NCBI RefSeq assembly: GCF_041296385.1
Contig: NW_027183981.1
Location: forward strand, 2,430,001-2,494,000
Source of the DNA: Aphelocoma coerulescens
Taxonomy: Eukaryota > Chordata > Aves > Passeriformes > Corvidae
Reading direction: 5' to 3'
DNA length: 64,000 nucleotides
Position numbers and translations under genes: made by a program. Below, one piece after another: positions 47,443-59,029 of this stretch (positions within the stretch are counted from its first letter, which is position 1; the number at the start of each line of letters is the position of its first letter). Under the pieces are notes generated by a model, which ran no database searches, was not told where the DNA came from, and was given only the letters and a program-made list of their open reading frames with translations.

Positions 47443-48980
47443 TCCCCCTAATTTACTTTAAAAGGAGGCCTCCCCCAATTACTTGCAACTAACTAAGGTG
47501 GGAACCATTCTTCCCCTTTCTGTGAGCGGGGAAAGTGGATTTTGATTTTAGCAGTGAGCATCCAGGGTTGTGGCAGTATTGGAAACAACGAATGGATGGC
47601 AGAACAACCAGAAACACCCCCAAAGCCTCAGGAGGGAAGCAACCCCTCCCCCGAGTTCCCAATGTCCCAACAATTCCCAAGTTCCTTTTTGACGGTGCTG
47701 GATGTGGTGGACCTTTCTGGGCTACCGAGGCTGCTATTTCCATGCTCTCATCAGCCACAGCATCCACAGCCACAGCAGCGTCTCTGGGTACTTGCTCGGG
47801 TTAGGGACATCTAGGAGACGGCAGGGTGACAGGTGCCGGGTTCCATGGGGGAGTTGGGGCCGATGTCTCTGTAAGGGTCTCAAACAAGGATGTTAAGGAT
47901 CATGGCAAGATTATTGAAAGGTCGAATCACTCGAGAATACCTGAAACTGGAAATGTTCATTCTCCCTTTATCAATTTCCCTTTTCCATCCCCCCTCTTAA
48001 AAAAGAACAGGGTATAGGAAGGGGAAGGGTTTATTCGGGCAGGGAAACCATGAGGGAAGGTCAGGGGGGTTCAGGGGGATTTTAAACTGAAACAGTCTGG
48101 AGGGGCCCCAAATTAGATGTTCACATGGCTTGTCACTTGGTGTCGCCGTCGCCTCCAGGCGGCACTAGTCTCGTCTTTGTCTGCTTCAGGGTCAGGGTTA
48201 TCTGTGTTTTTTCTTGTGTCTTCGGGGGCTGTTGTCGGTGGTCCAAGGTAGGGCTTGATATTCTTTCCCAGCACCCATTTCAAACCTGCTGGTGTGGAAA
48301 CACAAGCATATCCCCTCCCCCAGGTGGGGAAAGGGTCCCCGAATTTGACAGCTCTCTGGATCCTTGACCAGCACTGGCGGCTGTTCCTTTAATTTGGCCT
48401 GTGTGGAATTGGTAAAGTGTCAGAACACTGGGGGAGGGGGTGGGTTCTGAGAAGGAGTGGTTTAAGAAATTGATGGTAAAGAGAGCTTTGCAGAGTCTCA
48501 CAATGGGAGAATCAACCTCTGCACCTCCGCCTTGTTGGTCAAGGACCCTCTGGAGAGTTTGGTGGGTCCTTTCAACAATAGACTGTCCTGTGGGGGAGTG
48601 AGGTATGCCTGTGGTGTGCTGGATGCCCCACTGACTAAAGAAATCTTGCAAATTATTAGAAACATAGGCAGGACCGTTGTCCGTTGTCACTTCTTTGGGC
48701 ATTCCCAGGGTGGAAAAGGCAAGGAGAAAGTGTTTTATCACGTCTGTTGCCTTTTCTCCCGCAGGGCAGATGCAAAGATGGCTCCAGAGAAAGTGTCTAC
48801 TGACAAATGGACGTATTTCAGTCTCCCAAACTGGGGGACAAGGGTGACATCTGTCTGCCACAATTGGCAGCTGCTGAGGCCGTGGGGGTTTACCCCTGTG
48901 CCCAAAGATGGTACCTGGTACTGTTGACAGCAAGGGCACGTCGCTACAATTGCCCTTCCTTCCTTCCTTCCTTCCTTCCT
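47443..48980 (-). pseudogene. Endogenous retrovirus integrase remnant (copy 1)
   Basis: A beta-retrovirus/ERVK-like integrase fragment. The frame 48939-48280 contains TDNGPAY and GIPHSPTGQ...VERTHQ, the second and third positions of the catalytic DDE triad. The first Asp and the N-terminal part lie in another frame, so a frameshift separates them. The C-terminal domain (PPVLVKD, near 48365) is again in a different frame. No intact gag, pol or env is present; most of the provirus is missing between this piece and the polypurine tract. Confidence 0.75.
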
Positions 48981-49140
48981 GCCTGCCTTCCTTCCTGCCT
49001 GCCTGCCTGCCTTCCTGCCTGCCTTCCTGCCTGCCCTCCTGCCTGCCTTCCTGCCTGCCTTCCCTACCTTCCCTACCTTCCCTACCTTCCTTCCTTCCTT
49101 TCCTTTCCTCCCTCCGTCCCTCCCTCCCTGCCTCCCTCCA
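48950..49140 (+). repeat. CCTT/CCTG tetranucleotide array (copy 1)
   Basis: A polypyrimidine tract of CCTT, CCTG and CCCTACCTT units. Copy 2 (63328-63486) is about 30 bases shorter, a normal microsatellite difference. Confidence 0.92.
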
Positions 49141-49655
49141 TCACATGTGAGGGGGGAGTGGGAGAGATTTAGGATAAGGTTTTGGCTTTCTACTCTTGTC
49201 CCTCCTGAACGTTTGCAGCGATTGTAGGCTGCAAAAGCAGCCTGTTTTTGGAAAACACATGGAAAACCTGCAGAGATTTATTCTTAAATTGTTGAGCTAG
49301 CTCTCCATTCTCAAGCCTTCTGCTTTGTTTTGCACTTTGATTACTCTCTGTCTATTTGGTCCTTGTCTACTGAAACTGATAAACTCAGGTGGAACAGGGA
49401 GTAAAAGAGACAGAACCATGAAATGGGGAAAGAGTTGGTGAGAATCCTTTGAAAGAAATGGCACTGGTCTAAGAGGCAGGGACATTCCCTTTCTTCCTGC
49501 TGAGAAAAGAAAAGTGGAGTGGAGGACATCCAGATTTCATAGCAAAAATCCCCACGTACACTTCTTAGGCAGAGACAGTAAATGCTGGCCCTGGGCATCT
49601 GCTCCAGGAATGACAGTGGGGAGGAAGACAACCTAGTCCTGTGTCTCAGCTCATG

Positions 49656-51990
49656 CAAAGGGCCCGTCCAGGAGCAGCACAGGGAAGACGAGGAGCAGCA
49701 AGAGCACGGCCCTGGGCTGGCTGAAAGGGGACTCCTGGGCCCATGGGCAGAGTGGGGGTACATGAAAACCATCAGGGTCACAAATTCCTGCCTCGGGACC
49801 CTTCCAGGACTCCTTGGGCATTAAGCATCTGGATAGGACACCAGGACTGGTGCTTCCAGGCTGAGCACCACCCCTTCTGTTCTGCACAAATCATCTTTCA
49901 GTGCCACAAACATTTCTCAGCCTTTTCAGAGTATTTCTGTAGCATCGTGACAGACACTAAATAAGAAAGAAAAAGAGGTCTGTATGGTTTCTCCAAGACC
50001 AAAAGAAGTGATTTCTATATGCAATTCACAGCCCAAAAAAGCCATCTATTGAAATAAATAATAAGTGATCAAATGGATCCTGTAGGGTATAACTGGATTA
50101 TATCCAGAGAAAATGTAAAATACGGCTTTGGAAAGTCATTTTTAAAGCTTTAAGTACACTTGCATTTTTAGGGATAGCCATTCCTCAGGCCTCTGTCTTG
50201 CAACACATTCTCCTGGCATCCCCGGGAAATTCTCAACTCCACAGACAATGCCTGTCTCCGGGACTTCCCTGCCAGCCACCAGGTTTCTTTTCCTGGGCAC
50301 TGTATTAGTGAAAGTTCAGGCAGAAAGCATTCTGCTGCTTTCATCTGTGCTCCTGAGAAATGAGGCTTTTGTGAGGCCCATTTCACTTTTCTCGGGGAAG
50401 AACCCCAGGCCAGCTTGTGTCATCTGAGCTGTGCTTTCTTCTCGCGCTTTCCTGAGCCTGAGGGTGCTGCAGTGTGCACAGGGTGAAGCTCTAATCCCAG
50501 CTGGCTCCATCTGGCTGGGCAGGCTGTGTCAGCCACCTGGAAAAATGAACGTCACAAGGGCTAAAGAGTGCAAGGAAACCTTCAAAACAAAAAAGCCACA
50601 GTGACACAGGCAGAGCTTCAGCAGCACCAGCTGACGGTGTAAAATCCCTTAAACAGATGATGTAAAGCTGGAATGGATTGATTCCAGCATCGCAGTGCAC
50701 CATCTTCTCAGTACCTGCTTAAAACGTGGTTAAAACCTGGTCCAGGCAGCGCTCCTCTGAACCTCTGGGAACACCCGAGCCCATAAAACACCTGCCAGGC
50801 CTCACCAAATCCCAGGCTTGCTCACAGAAATACCACACTTCGATTAAGCAGCACATTTAGAATTTTGCCGCTTGTCCTCTTATGTTCTGCGTCCTTGAAA
50901 GTGGAAATGTGGCTGGAATTTACTTCATTTTGCAGCTGTGGGAGGGAGGAAGTTACTACCAGGTTGCTTTATTGCACAGAGACTTTTAAGGGATCAACAC
51001 TGGAATGCAACCATCACATGCAAAGGTTCTGCTTGATAGCAAGTATCCAGAAACTGACAGTCAAAGTAAGTTCCATGGAAACTGGAAACCTTGGGAACTA
51101 AATACAGAAAGGGCTCCTGGAAGGCCTGAAAACCCAGTATTCATCTTTCTGGAAAGTCCCCTTCCACTGGCCGCATGGACCAGCAGCCAACTTGTGGGAA
51201 AACAAGATGGCAATGAGGGACAAATGAGCTGCATTTCATGAAGAAAAGCTACTTCTGTTTAAAAGGAGAATGAGATCGATAGAGCAAAACCCCTTGGGTC
51301 TTTCCCCACTTCTTAGAGTCTTTTAGATCCATTTGATGTTTGGGTTCTTTCTGGGACTAAGGTCTGCACAGAGGTCCTGCCTACCTCTATTTGAGCACAG
51401 CAGGCTCACCTGAGGTCAGAACTGGCCTTGGAACAGCAGTGGCAATACACCTCTTTCCAACTGACTCGATTCCAGCAATGTCCCAGCAGCAATGGCTGTG
51501 CAAGGCTCAGAGAAACAAACCAGAAGATGCCATAGCTGTGCCAAAAGCAGCAGCCTGAAACATTCCTAAAGGAGAAGTGCATAATTGGGATGGAACTAAG
51601 AGTAGCTTCCATTCCATTGAAATAGAAGCCTTTTCAATGGGCATCATGAACACAGCGTCTGAGGCTTTGGGGACACTGGCATGGCACCACGTGGCACAAG
51701 GTGCAAGGGCCTTGGAGTGTCTGAGCAGTGTGACACTCAAAGTGTGAGTAGGCAGGACATCCTGCTCAACAAAGATCACTCTCAAATCCAAAGCCCAAGA
51801 ACAGCAGCACAGAGAGGAGATAAAAACCCCCTGCGGGGAAGGGGAAAGCAGCATAAACCCCTCAGCACTGATTTCCACAGACCACGGCCATCTCTGCTGA
51901 CCAGGTGTGTGTGGTATTTTATAGCCACAGATGCTGTAGAACATCAGAGTTAAAGATCAACAGCTCTGCATGTGTAGGGACAGTGTTAAA
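49656..51990. other. No recognised gene
   Basis: About 2.3 kb without recognisable coding, RNA or repeat features. Only short ORFs without family resemblance are present. Confidence 0.4.
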
Positions 51991-51997
51991 TCATGGA

Positions 51998-52660
51998 CTC
52001 ACAGAGTCGCAGAATCCCTAAGGCTGGAAAAGGTCTCTGAGATTATCGAGTCCAAGCTGTGCCCGACCCCCACCGTGTCACCCAGCCCAGAGCCCTGAGT
52101 GCCACGTCCAGGCCTTCCTTGCACACCTCCAGGCATGGGGACTCCGAAAGCTCCCTGGGCAGCCCCTGCCAATGCCTGACCAACCTTTCCAGCAAGAAAT
52201 CCATCCTGATGGCCAACCCGAGCCTCCCCTGTAACAGCTTGAGGCCCTTTCCTCTCATCCTGTGCCTTGTTCCCCGGGAGCAGAGCCCGACCCCCAGCTG
52301 GCTGCCCCCTCCGGTCAGGGAGTTGTGGAGAGCCAGAAGGTGCCTCCTAAACCTCCTGGAGAAATCCAGGCTGAGCCCCTGCAGCTCCCTCAGCTGCTCC
52401 TGGGGCCCCAGACCCTTCCGCAGCTCCGTTCCCTTCCCTGGACATGCTCCAGCCCCTCCAGGCCTCTCTGGCCGCCAGAGACCCAGAACTGGACACGGAA
52501 TTCAAGGGACCTCAGCAGTGCCCAACACATGGGGGTGATCACTTCCCTGGCCCTGCTGGCCACACTACTTTTGATCCAAGCAAGGATGTCATTGGCCCTC
52601 TTGGCCTGGGATCTAACCATTGCTATCAAGTTCTCTGCTAATGAATGGATTTAGCACAAT
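51998..52660 (-). mobile_element. CR1 LINE fragment
   Basis: Reversed CR1 with its 3' end at the left: CACAGAGTCGCAGAATCCC, then AAAGGTCTCTGAGATTATCG, CCAACCTTTCCAGCAAGAAA, CTTGAGGCCCTTTCC and CCTCTTGGCCTGGG in order. About 650 bases of the 3' part of the element. Confidence 0.92.
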
Positions 52661-53361
52661 TTGGGTTTCAAGTTTAAAAGTGGCCTGATTTGTTCACCCT
52701 CTAAACACTGCCATGAAAGCAATCCCTGCATCTCTGATCAATCTCCATATGTTCACTTGGAAAGGGGTTGGATAGCACAGATTGCTGTTCAGAACTCCAT
52801 GCCCAGCTGACATTTACCGTAGGTTCACCCTGGAAGCTCCGGTTCTATGGCCTGGCCATTCAATACCTGTTACTCTAGGGTTTAAGAGCAGAATCATTTG
52901 GTTTCTGATGCAGCTGCAGCCCTGACAGGCAGGTGACAAACAAGGCCACCTGGCCAGGCCCACTCCTGCCAAGGCCTGGCTTTTGTGTCAGAGGGGGTTT
53001 TTACAAAGACTACAGGCAGCAAAATGGGCATTTCAGCTCCAAGAGCAAGCAGATCCATTCAGTTGAAGAATTTCTGAGCCTGAAGTGGAGCCACAGGAAA
53101 CGTATGCAAGCAAGTCAACCTTCTCAATGCATCCTTTTTCTAAAGGGGGAAACTAGGCCTGCAAAGGTGAGGTGCCTGCTGACAAACAGGGAAAGGCTGG
53201 ATGGTTTTTGGGGAGACATATGGAATAGTCCCCAGATAAAAACTCGTTTCCCCACAGCAGTTAAAATGTGGTATCACTCTCAGCCAGGAGCCCCTTTTGG
53301 CCACCTGGAACTGCTGCTTGGCTGCTCCTTGGCTTGGCTGCATGCCACCAGGGAAAGTTGA
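52661..53361. other. No recognised gene
   Basis: No coding or repeat feature that I can support. The boundary at 53361/53362 is the start of a segmental duplication. Confidence 0.35.
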
Positions 53362-54480
53362 AGTATGGTTGAGTCTAAAAGCTTTTCAGTGTTATTCCAC
53401 TGCTAAATGGTTAAGTTTAACTTATAAGTTTAAATGTTGCTACCTTTTAGTTAAGTGAAGTGCTGTTGAGCCTTTAGGCCATGTTCTTTTTATCCTTACT
53501 CTTTATAGCATCTTGACAAAGACATGCACACACTCACACACATGCACAGATGATTTTCATGGTATTTCATTTTGGATTGACTGACTCTGGATTTTGTTTG
53601 TTGCTTTTCCTCGCTGTGCTTTAACCGTTGTGTCAGTAGTAGAGTGAAGCTTGTCAAGGAACCTTGTCCTGCTGTGGCTTTGATATGAAATCTTTCTTTC
53701 CTGATACCTTTCCTATGATTCTTTAAGTGATGTTAAAGTTCCTGTGCCATCCCATCTCTTTAGCAGCATGGAGATGCCGGGATGTCCCCACGGAGGCCCT
53801 GTGGCAGCACGAGTCCTCATGGTTCTTTTGCAGCCTTTGAGACCCCTGGGATGTCCCCATGGAGCCCCTGTGAGTGCCTGTGACATCCCAGCTGTTTGGC
53901 AACATGGAACCTCCTGGAATGTCTCCAGGGGCCAAGTGTGAGTGTCTCTGACATCAGTGCTCTCCAGCAGCAGCAGAGAGCCCTCTGGAATGTCACTGTA
54001 GATGGCCTGTGAGTTCCTGTGACATCGTGGCTCCTTAGCAGCGTGGAGATTGCTGGGATGTTACCCTGGAGGCCCTGGGATTGCCCTTCCCCTGCCTGTT
54101 CCTTAGGAACATAGAGAGCCCTGGGATGTCCCCATGGAACCCCGGGGAGTGCAGTTGCCAAAAGGGCTCCTTAGCACCTAGAGACACCTCTGGTTTTGCC
54201 ACGGAGTCACTGTGAGTGGCCCTGCCCTCAGATGTCTTTGGAAGATGAAAGAGCCCCAGGATGACATGGGATGTCAGCATGGAGGGCCTGTGAGCAGAGA
54301 AAGCGGCAGATCGCAAGTGGGGCCAGGATGAAACCTTGTTGTGACTAAAGGCCACCCCAGGGGTGCCAAAGGAGCCCCCCTGGAGCTGTGCTGGGCCGCA
54401 GCAGCGGTGAGCAGCAAAGTCCCTGTGAGTGGGGCCCCTGTGAGCCGGGAACTCTCCCCTTGGCTGCTCTCGGGGGATCC
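53362..54480 (+). repeat. Segmental duplicate of 23691-25078 with internal deletion
   Basis: 53362-54296 is nearly identical to 23691-24655, including the module and the 68-bp array (53745-54290). It then jumps to sequence matching 24905-25078 (AGGATGAAACCTTGTTGTGA, GCCGCAGCAGCGGTGAGCAG). About 250 bp are missing relative to the first copy. Confidence 0.9.
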
Positions 54481-54629
54481 CTGAAGGACGACGGCTCCTG
54501 GGCTGCCGACACCCCCACTCCTGGAGGCCTCGGCCTTTTCCCTTTGGTGAGAAGATGCCAAGGCATCTGCAGGGAGTATTTCAGTGCCTTGGAGGGGAAT
54601 TTTTCACAGGTACCTTGTGCAGGCTCTTT

Positions 54630-55551
54630 GTGTGCTTGTGTGTGTGCAGGTGTGCATGTGCTCTCTGGAAGGCGGGAGAGGAGCTGCTCCCCTGGACACT
54701 GAAGTGCTTTAGGTTTGTCCCGAGGTCAGGCCTGTAAGTTGCTCTTGTGCTGTGGTAAAGCCTGTGTGGGTCCTTTGCTGAGGTGCTGGGTTTCAGGTCA
54801 GTTCTAAGTGTTGTGTAGTTGAAGTACGGTGTTGCTCCTCCGCTGAATTGTAATTTGAACTTAGGTTACCAAGTGAAATGTTGCTAAGTTGAAATGCTAT
54901 CAAGTGAAATGCTATCAAGCCTCTTGGCCACATTCTTTTTTATCCTTACCCTTTCTATTCCTTTCACACACACACACACACACACACAGAGACAGATAAA
55001 ATTTTCACTTTCTTTCAGTTTGGGTTGAGTGGCTTTGGATTTTTGTTTGTTGCTTTTCCTCGCTGTGCCTTAACCATTGTGTAAGTAGTAGAGTGAGGCT
55101 TGTTATGCTGTCACTTTTATAATGAACCTTTTTTTACCCATACCTTTGCCAGTGATTCTTTAAGCAATCTCAAACACTCCTTGGTAACTTGTCTCTTTAG
55201 CAGCCCAAAAAGCCTTGAGAAGTCGCCGTGGGGCCTATTTACCTCTCTTTGACCTCTCTGCTTTGGAGCAGGATGGCGCCAAATGTGATGTCACCATGCA
55301 GTCCCTATGACTGTGGGTGGCTGCAGGGATCTTTAGGAGCCCAGAGGGCTCTGGGAGTGCAGGTGAACTCAGGGCTCTTTAGAAGCCTGTAGCCCTGTGG
55401 GACTGAGGATGGAAGCCCTGGGAGTGCCTTTCAGCCAAGTGCTCTTTAGCAGTCTGGAGACCGCTGGCAGCTGTAGCAGGATGCTTTGGGCTGGCTACTT
55501 TGCCTTGGAATGTGTTCCAGGAACTTGGACAATGTCCTATTTGCAAAGCTC
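54630..55551 (+). repeat. Second, diverged composite repeat
   Basis: 54640-55190 matches the module at 23500-24080 in diverged form and includes a (CA)n run at 54965-54990. 55190-55480 has loose 68-bp-type units, and 55440-55551 matches 21795-21955. The unit ends exactly at the left breakpoint of duplication copy 2. Confidence 0.75.
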
Positions 55552-55762
55552 TCCTTGCCTGTCCCTTCTGAAGGCTTTCTAGCCATCGGCAACAGTGCTC
55601 CAGTGTGGGACTCATCCCACCATGGCTCTGGCATGGCAACCATGTCCCGCTTTTCCCGACCTGCAACCACTCCCAGCTGCTGCACTTTGTTGGCCATGTT
55701 GCACAAAGTGGCGAGGAAGCACTTCAGTTGAGCTCTTGATCTCGCTACCTTTTTGGAGGGGG

Positions 55763-56260
55763 ATGAAAGGAATAAGAGAAATGTGTCTTGACACACAGAC
55801 TGCGTGAATCTGCTTGTCCATAGGGCCAGGAACTCACAGATAGGGAAGGCACAAAAGAAGTTCTCCCTTCTAGAAAATGTTACTGATTGGCACGCACTGT
55901 CGCTCAGCTAAGGCCGTGTGAAATTCCTGAACTTAGAGAAGAAGAACAAAGGCTTAAGAGAGTTAAGAATAGTGTTTGGTTCTAGATCTGTATATAAAGA
56001 AACCAGAGGGTGCATATTAGAGGGGGCCATAGAGACGGCGATTTGGGAAGTCTGTACCTTCCGAGTACCTCAGGCAATGGGGGAAGGAAGAGGGTGATGC
56101 ACCTGGAAATTAGGATCAAAAAGGAGGCTGCGCCCCACAACACGAGAGAACACGCCATGAGAAATGTCCTGTGGCCTCTGCCTTTATTCCAATAAGACTA
56201 CAGGACTCCTGTGTGTCTTTTCCAGACTAAACCTCACGTGCTGTGAATTTTTTCTGCGCA
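55763..56260 (+). mobile_element. Solo LTR (duplication copy 2)
   Basis: Counterpart of the LTR at 41398, with a few substitutions (for example AACACGAGAGAACACG for AACAATTGGAGACACG). It was duplicated together with its flanks and is not an independent insertion. Confidence 0.7.
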
Positions 56261-56564
56261 GGGAGAGGCCCTAATCCTTCAGAGACCATTCTCAAGCTCT
56301 TCTCTGCTTTCTGACCCATCAAGAAGCCCTGTGTCCTTGCTGCTGCACGCATCTCCCACGGCTCTCTGCCGGCCGCACAGCGGAGCCGCCAGCTCCGGCT
56401 GGCAGGGCCTCAGCGCCCTGTGCCCTGTGCCCTTTGGCCCCGCTGGCCGCGCCAGGCCCTGCCTGCTGCCCTGATGGTGGCACTCGTGGCCCCAGTGCTC
56501 TCCAAGGGCTTCTCCGGGGGCACCTTCCTGGGGCCTTTCAGTCCCTGCACGAGGCCCAGCCGAG

Positions 56565-56872
56565 ACCTGCAGAGGGGCTGTTCCCAAGGGCCTGGAGGCA
56601 CAGCCCCAGGGGCAGTGGCTTGCCACTGACAGAGGGTGGGCTTAGGCTGGAGATGTGCAAGAAATTCTGGGCTCGGAGGCTGGCGAGGCCCTGGCCCACG
56701 CTGCCCACAGAAGCTGTGGCTGCCCCATGGCTGGCAGTGTTCCAGGCCAGCTTGGCCGGGGCTCAGAGCAACCTGGCCTAGTGGGAGGTGTCCCTGCCCT
56801 TGGCAGCAGGCTCGCAACAAGACGATTTTCAAGGAGCCTCCCAAGCCAAGGCCTTCTGTGATTCTGTGATCA
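56565..56872 (+). mobile_element. CR1 LINE, 3' end (duplication copy 2)
   Basis: Counterpart of 42200-42507, with the same 5' truncation point and the same TTCTGTGATTCTGTGATCAC tail. Confidence 0.88.
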
Positions 56873-57004
56873 CAGGATCCCGGGGCAGCTGGCCTTCATT
56901 TCTGCTTAGAACCACTTCAGCACGCTAAGTTGGGCTGAGTTCAAGGAGACTGTTCACGAGCCCAGATTGCCAGCGCCTGAGATTCACCAATGCTCTGGGT
57001 CTGG

Positions 57005-57585
57005 CTGAGATCAATCAAGTCTTGCACGCTCCAGATTCTGGAATATTGTCGTTTATTGAAGCAAGGACAAAGCAGCTTCTGGCCTTCCACTCATAAATGC
57101 ACTAACTGTAGAGCATGAGTAGATGTCCCAGCAGAGAGCGACACTATACGAGGCTTGACTTGTGCATAAAAATAATATCATCGAGGTAATCTATCATAGG
57201 CATGTCATAAATGGATCTATTTTCTTAAAATCTTTCCAGACATAAATGCACTGAGAGCAATATTATGTGTCACAACAGATAGTGACACTAAATATGTGCT
57301 ATATTGTTATTATTTAAACCTAATTACCTACTCAACTCTTTCTAAATATTTTGTAGCATATTTTATCTAGATGATCATTTGATCATTTTCATTCTATTTT
57401 ATCATAGAATAATGACGTATTTGGTATCTTTTCTATTATTTAGATTAGTGTATTGTTTTCTTTGATTATACTATACTATTATATATGATCATTAATAAAC
57501 TTTAGAGTATCCACTATGTATAGATGATCTATATACATCTATGAAATAAAAATCTAGATTCTTATATAGTCACAGTTTTTGGCCA
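57005..57585. other. AT-rich island (duplication copy 2)
   Basis: Counterpart of 42640-43220, almost identical. No ORF. Confidence 0.45.
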
Positions 57586-58864
57586 GCTCCGACACAGTCA
57601 GACCCAAAGGTGTCCCTTCTGGGGAAATGGAGAGACACCGTCCATTGGCTGATGGCGGGCAAGCAGCGCTGATTGTTCCCCTTGGTCTTTTGTTCCCTGT
57701 TTCTGTTTCCTTTTTCTGTCCCACATTCCCGCTTCTTTCCTCCTCTAAGTTTTGGCCCTTGCCAAAGGCCGGGAACAATTGCTGGTTACAGCTGGGCTTT
57801 GGTGGCTTTGGCCGTGCACATAAGGCAGGCGCTCTCTTGGTGCGAGTCCTCAGGAGCGGCAAAGGTCATATGCAAGTAGGGCTCAGTGCGGATCTGGGTG
57901 ACTTGTTTTGGAGATGGAAATGATACGAGGAGGTAGAATCAACCCTGCCATGGCCCTGCACCTGCTGAGGAGGCAGGAAAGGCCGTGGGACCTGGGCCGG
58001 AGTCTTTGCACACATCCTCTTCTCCTTGAAGGACCAGATCTGTACGACAGCTTGTTCTGCACAGTGAAGGGCAGTGAGGCCGATGGTGCTAGAGAGGTGC
58101 AGGTGCTCTTCTGGGCCTCAGGGAAACAACATGGGGCCGAGAGGCCTCTGCTTCACTGCAGACGTCATTCTGTGCTTAGGCCTTGCTGCAGCCAGGGGCA
58201 AGAGAGCTGAGAGGCCCAGCTGATGTTTTTCTCAAGCAGCCCCATCAATTCTCTGCTGACTTCAAGCAGCTCTGCAGCACATCTGGCATTCAGCGCAGTG
58301 AGCGAGCACTGCAGCACATTGCCCAGAGGTTGTGGAGTCTCCCTGAGCGCAGATAGTCAAGAACCATCTGAAGGCAATCCTTTGCAAGGCGCAGCGGGAA
58401 GACCCTGCTGGAGTAGCCCTGGCCAAGATGATCCCACCGGTGCTCCTTCCAAACGTTAACTCCTCTGGCATTCGCAGATCTGCATCTTTGTACAAGGTGA
58501 AGCTCTCAGAGGGAAAGTGGAGTCTAAGAAAGAGTTGGGGGCAGTTGCAGTCCTGGTGCTAATGGGAGTCTCTCTCACAAGGCCCCTGGCCACGGCCTCT
58601 TCAGCTCCATCAGCTTTGACTCCCCGAATGTTCTTTTGCTCTTGAGGAAAGGTGTGGCAGCAATTCCCACTGTCTGTTGAGCAGTGCCCTCCCCACATTC
58701 TGCACGCTCAGGTCAGCGTCAGCTGCAGCCCAGGGAGCAGATTGTGCCCACAGAGCCCAGAGAACACAAAATGGAATCAGAGTATTTCCTCTTGCGTGGT
58801 CCCCGATCTGTGTAGCCAACCCGGTCATCCGTGCATGCAGTGCTGAGGAGACTGTTGAGATGAC

Positions 58865-58893
58865 ACCGCTGCTGCTGCTGCTGCTGCTGCTGG
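58865..58893 (+). repeat. CTG trinucleotide repeat (duplication copy 2)
   Basis: Nine CTG units at 58865-58891, the same number as in copy 1. Confidence 0.85.
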
Positions 58894-59029
58894 CAGAGTG
58901 CTGCTGCACAGCATTTTCCCTTCCCTCTCTGTGTCCCACACTGTTCCTTCTTTTCCCCTGTACAATGAGGGGCTTCTCTGCCACCAGCTGCCGGCCCCAC
59001 AAGCACAGCTCTACGCAGGAGAAGCTCTT

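Larger units (their letters stand above)
41187..49655. repeat. Segmental duplication, copy 1
   Basis: The segment matches 55552-64000 with an offset of 14365 bases, falling to 14345 at the right end because of small indels and microsatellite length. Differences are a few percent or less, and the ITPRIPL1-like proteins are identical. The left breakpoint is sharp: homology starts at TCCTTGCCTGTCCC. The true right end is unknown, since copy 2 runs off the window. Confidence 0.95.

Noticed and set aside
48125..48367. Small plus-strand ORFs over the retroviral remnant
   Set aside because: Antisense to the integrase remnant.
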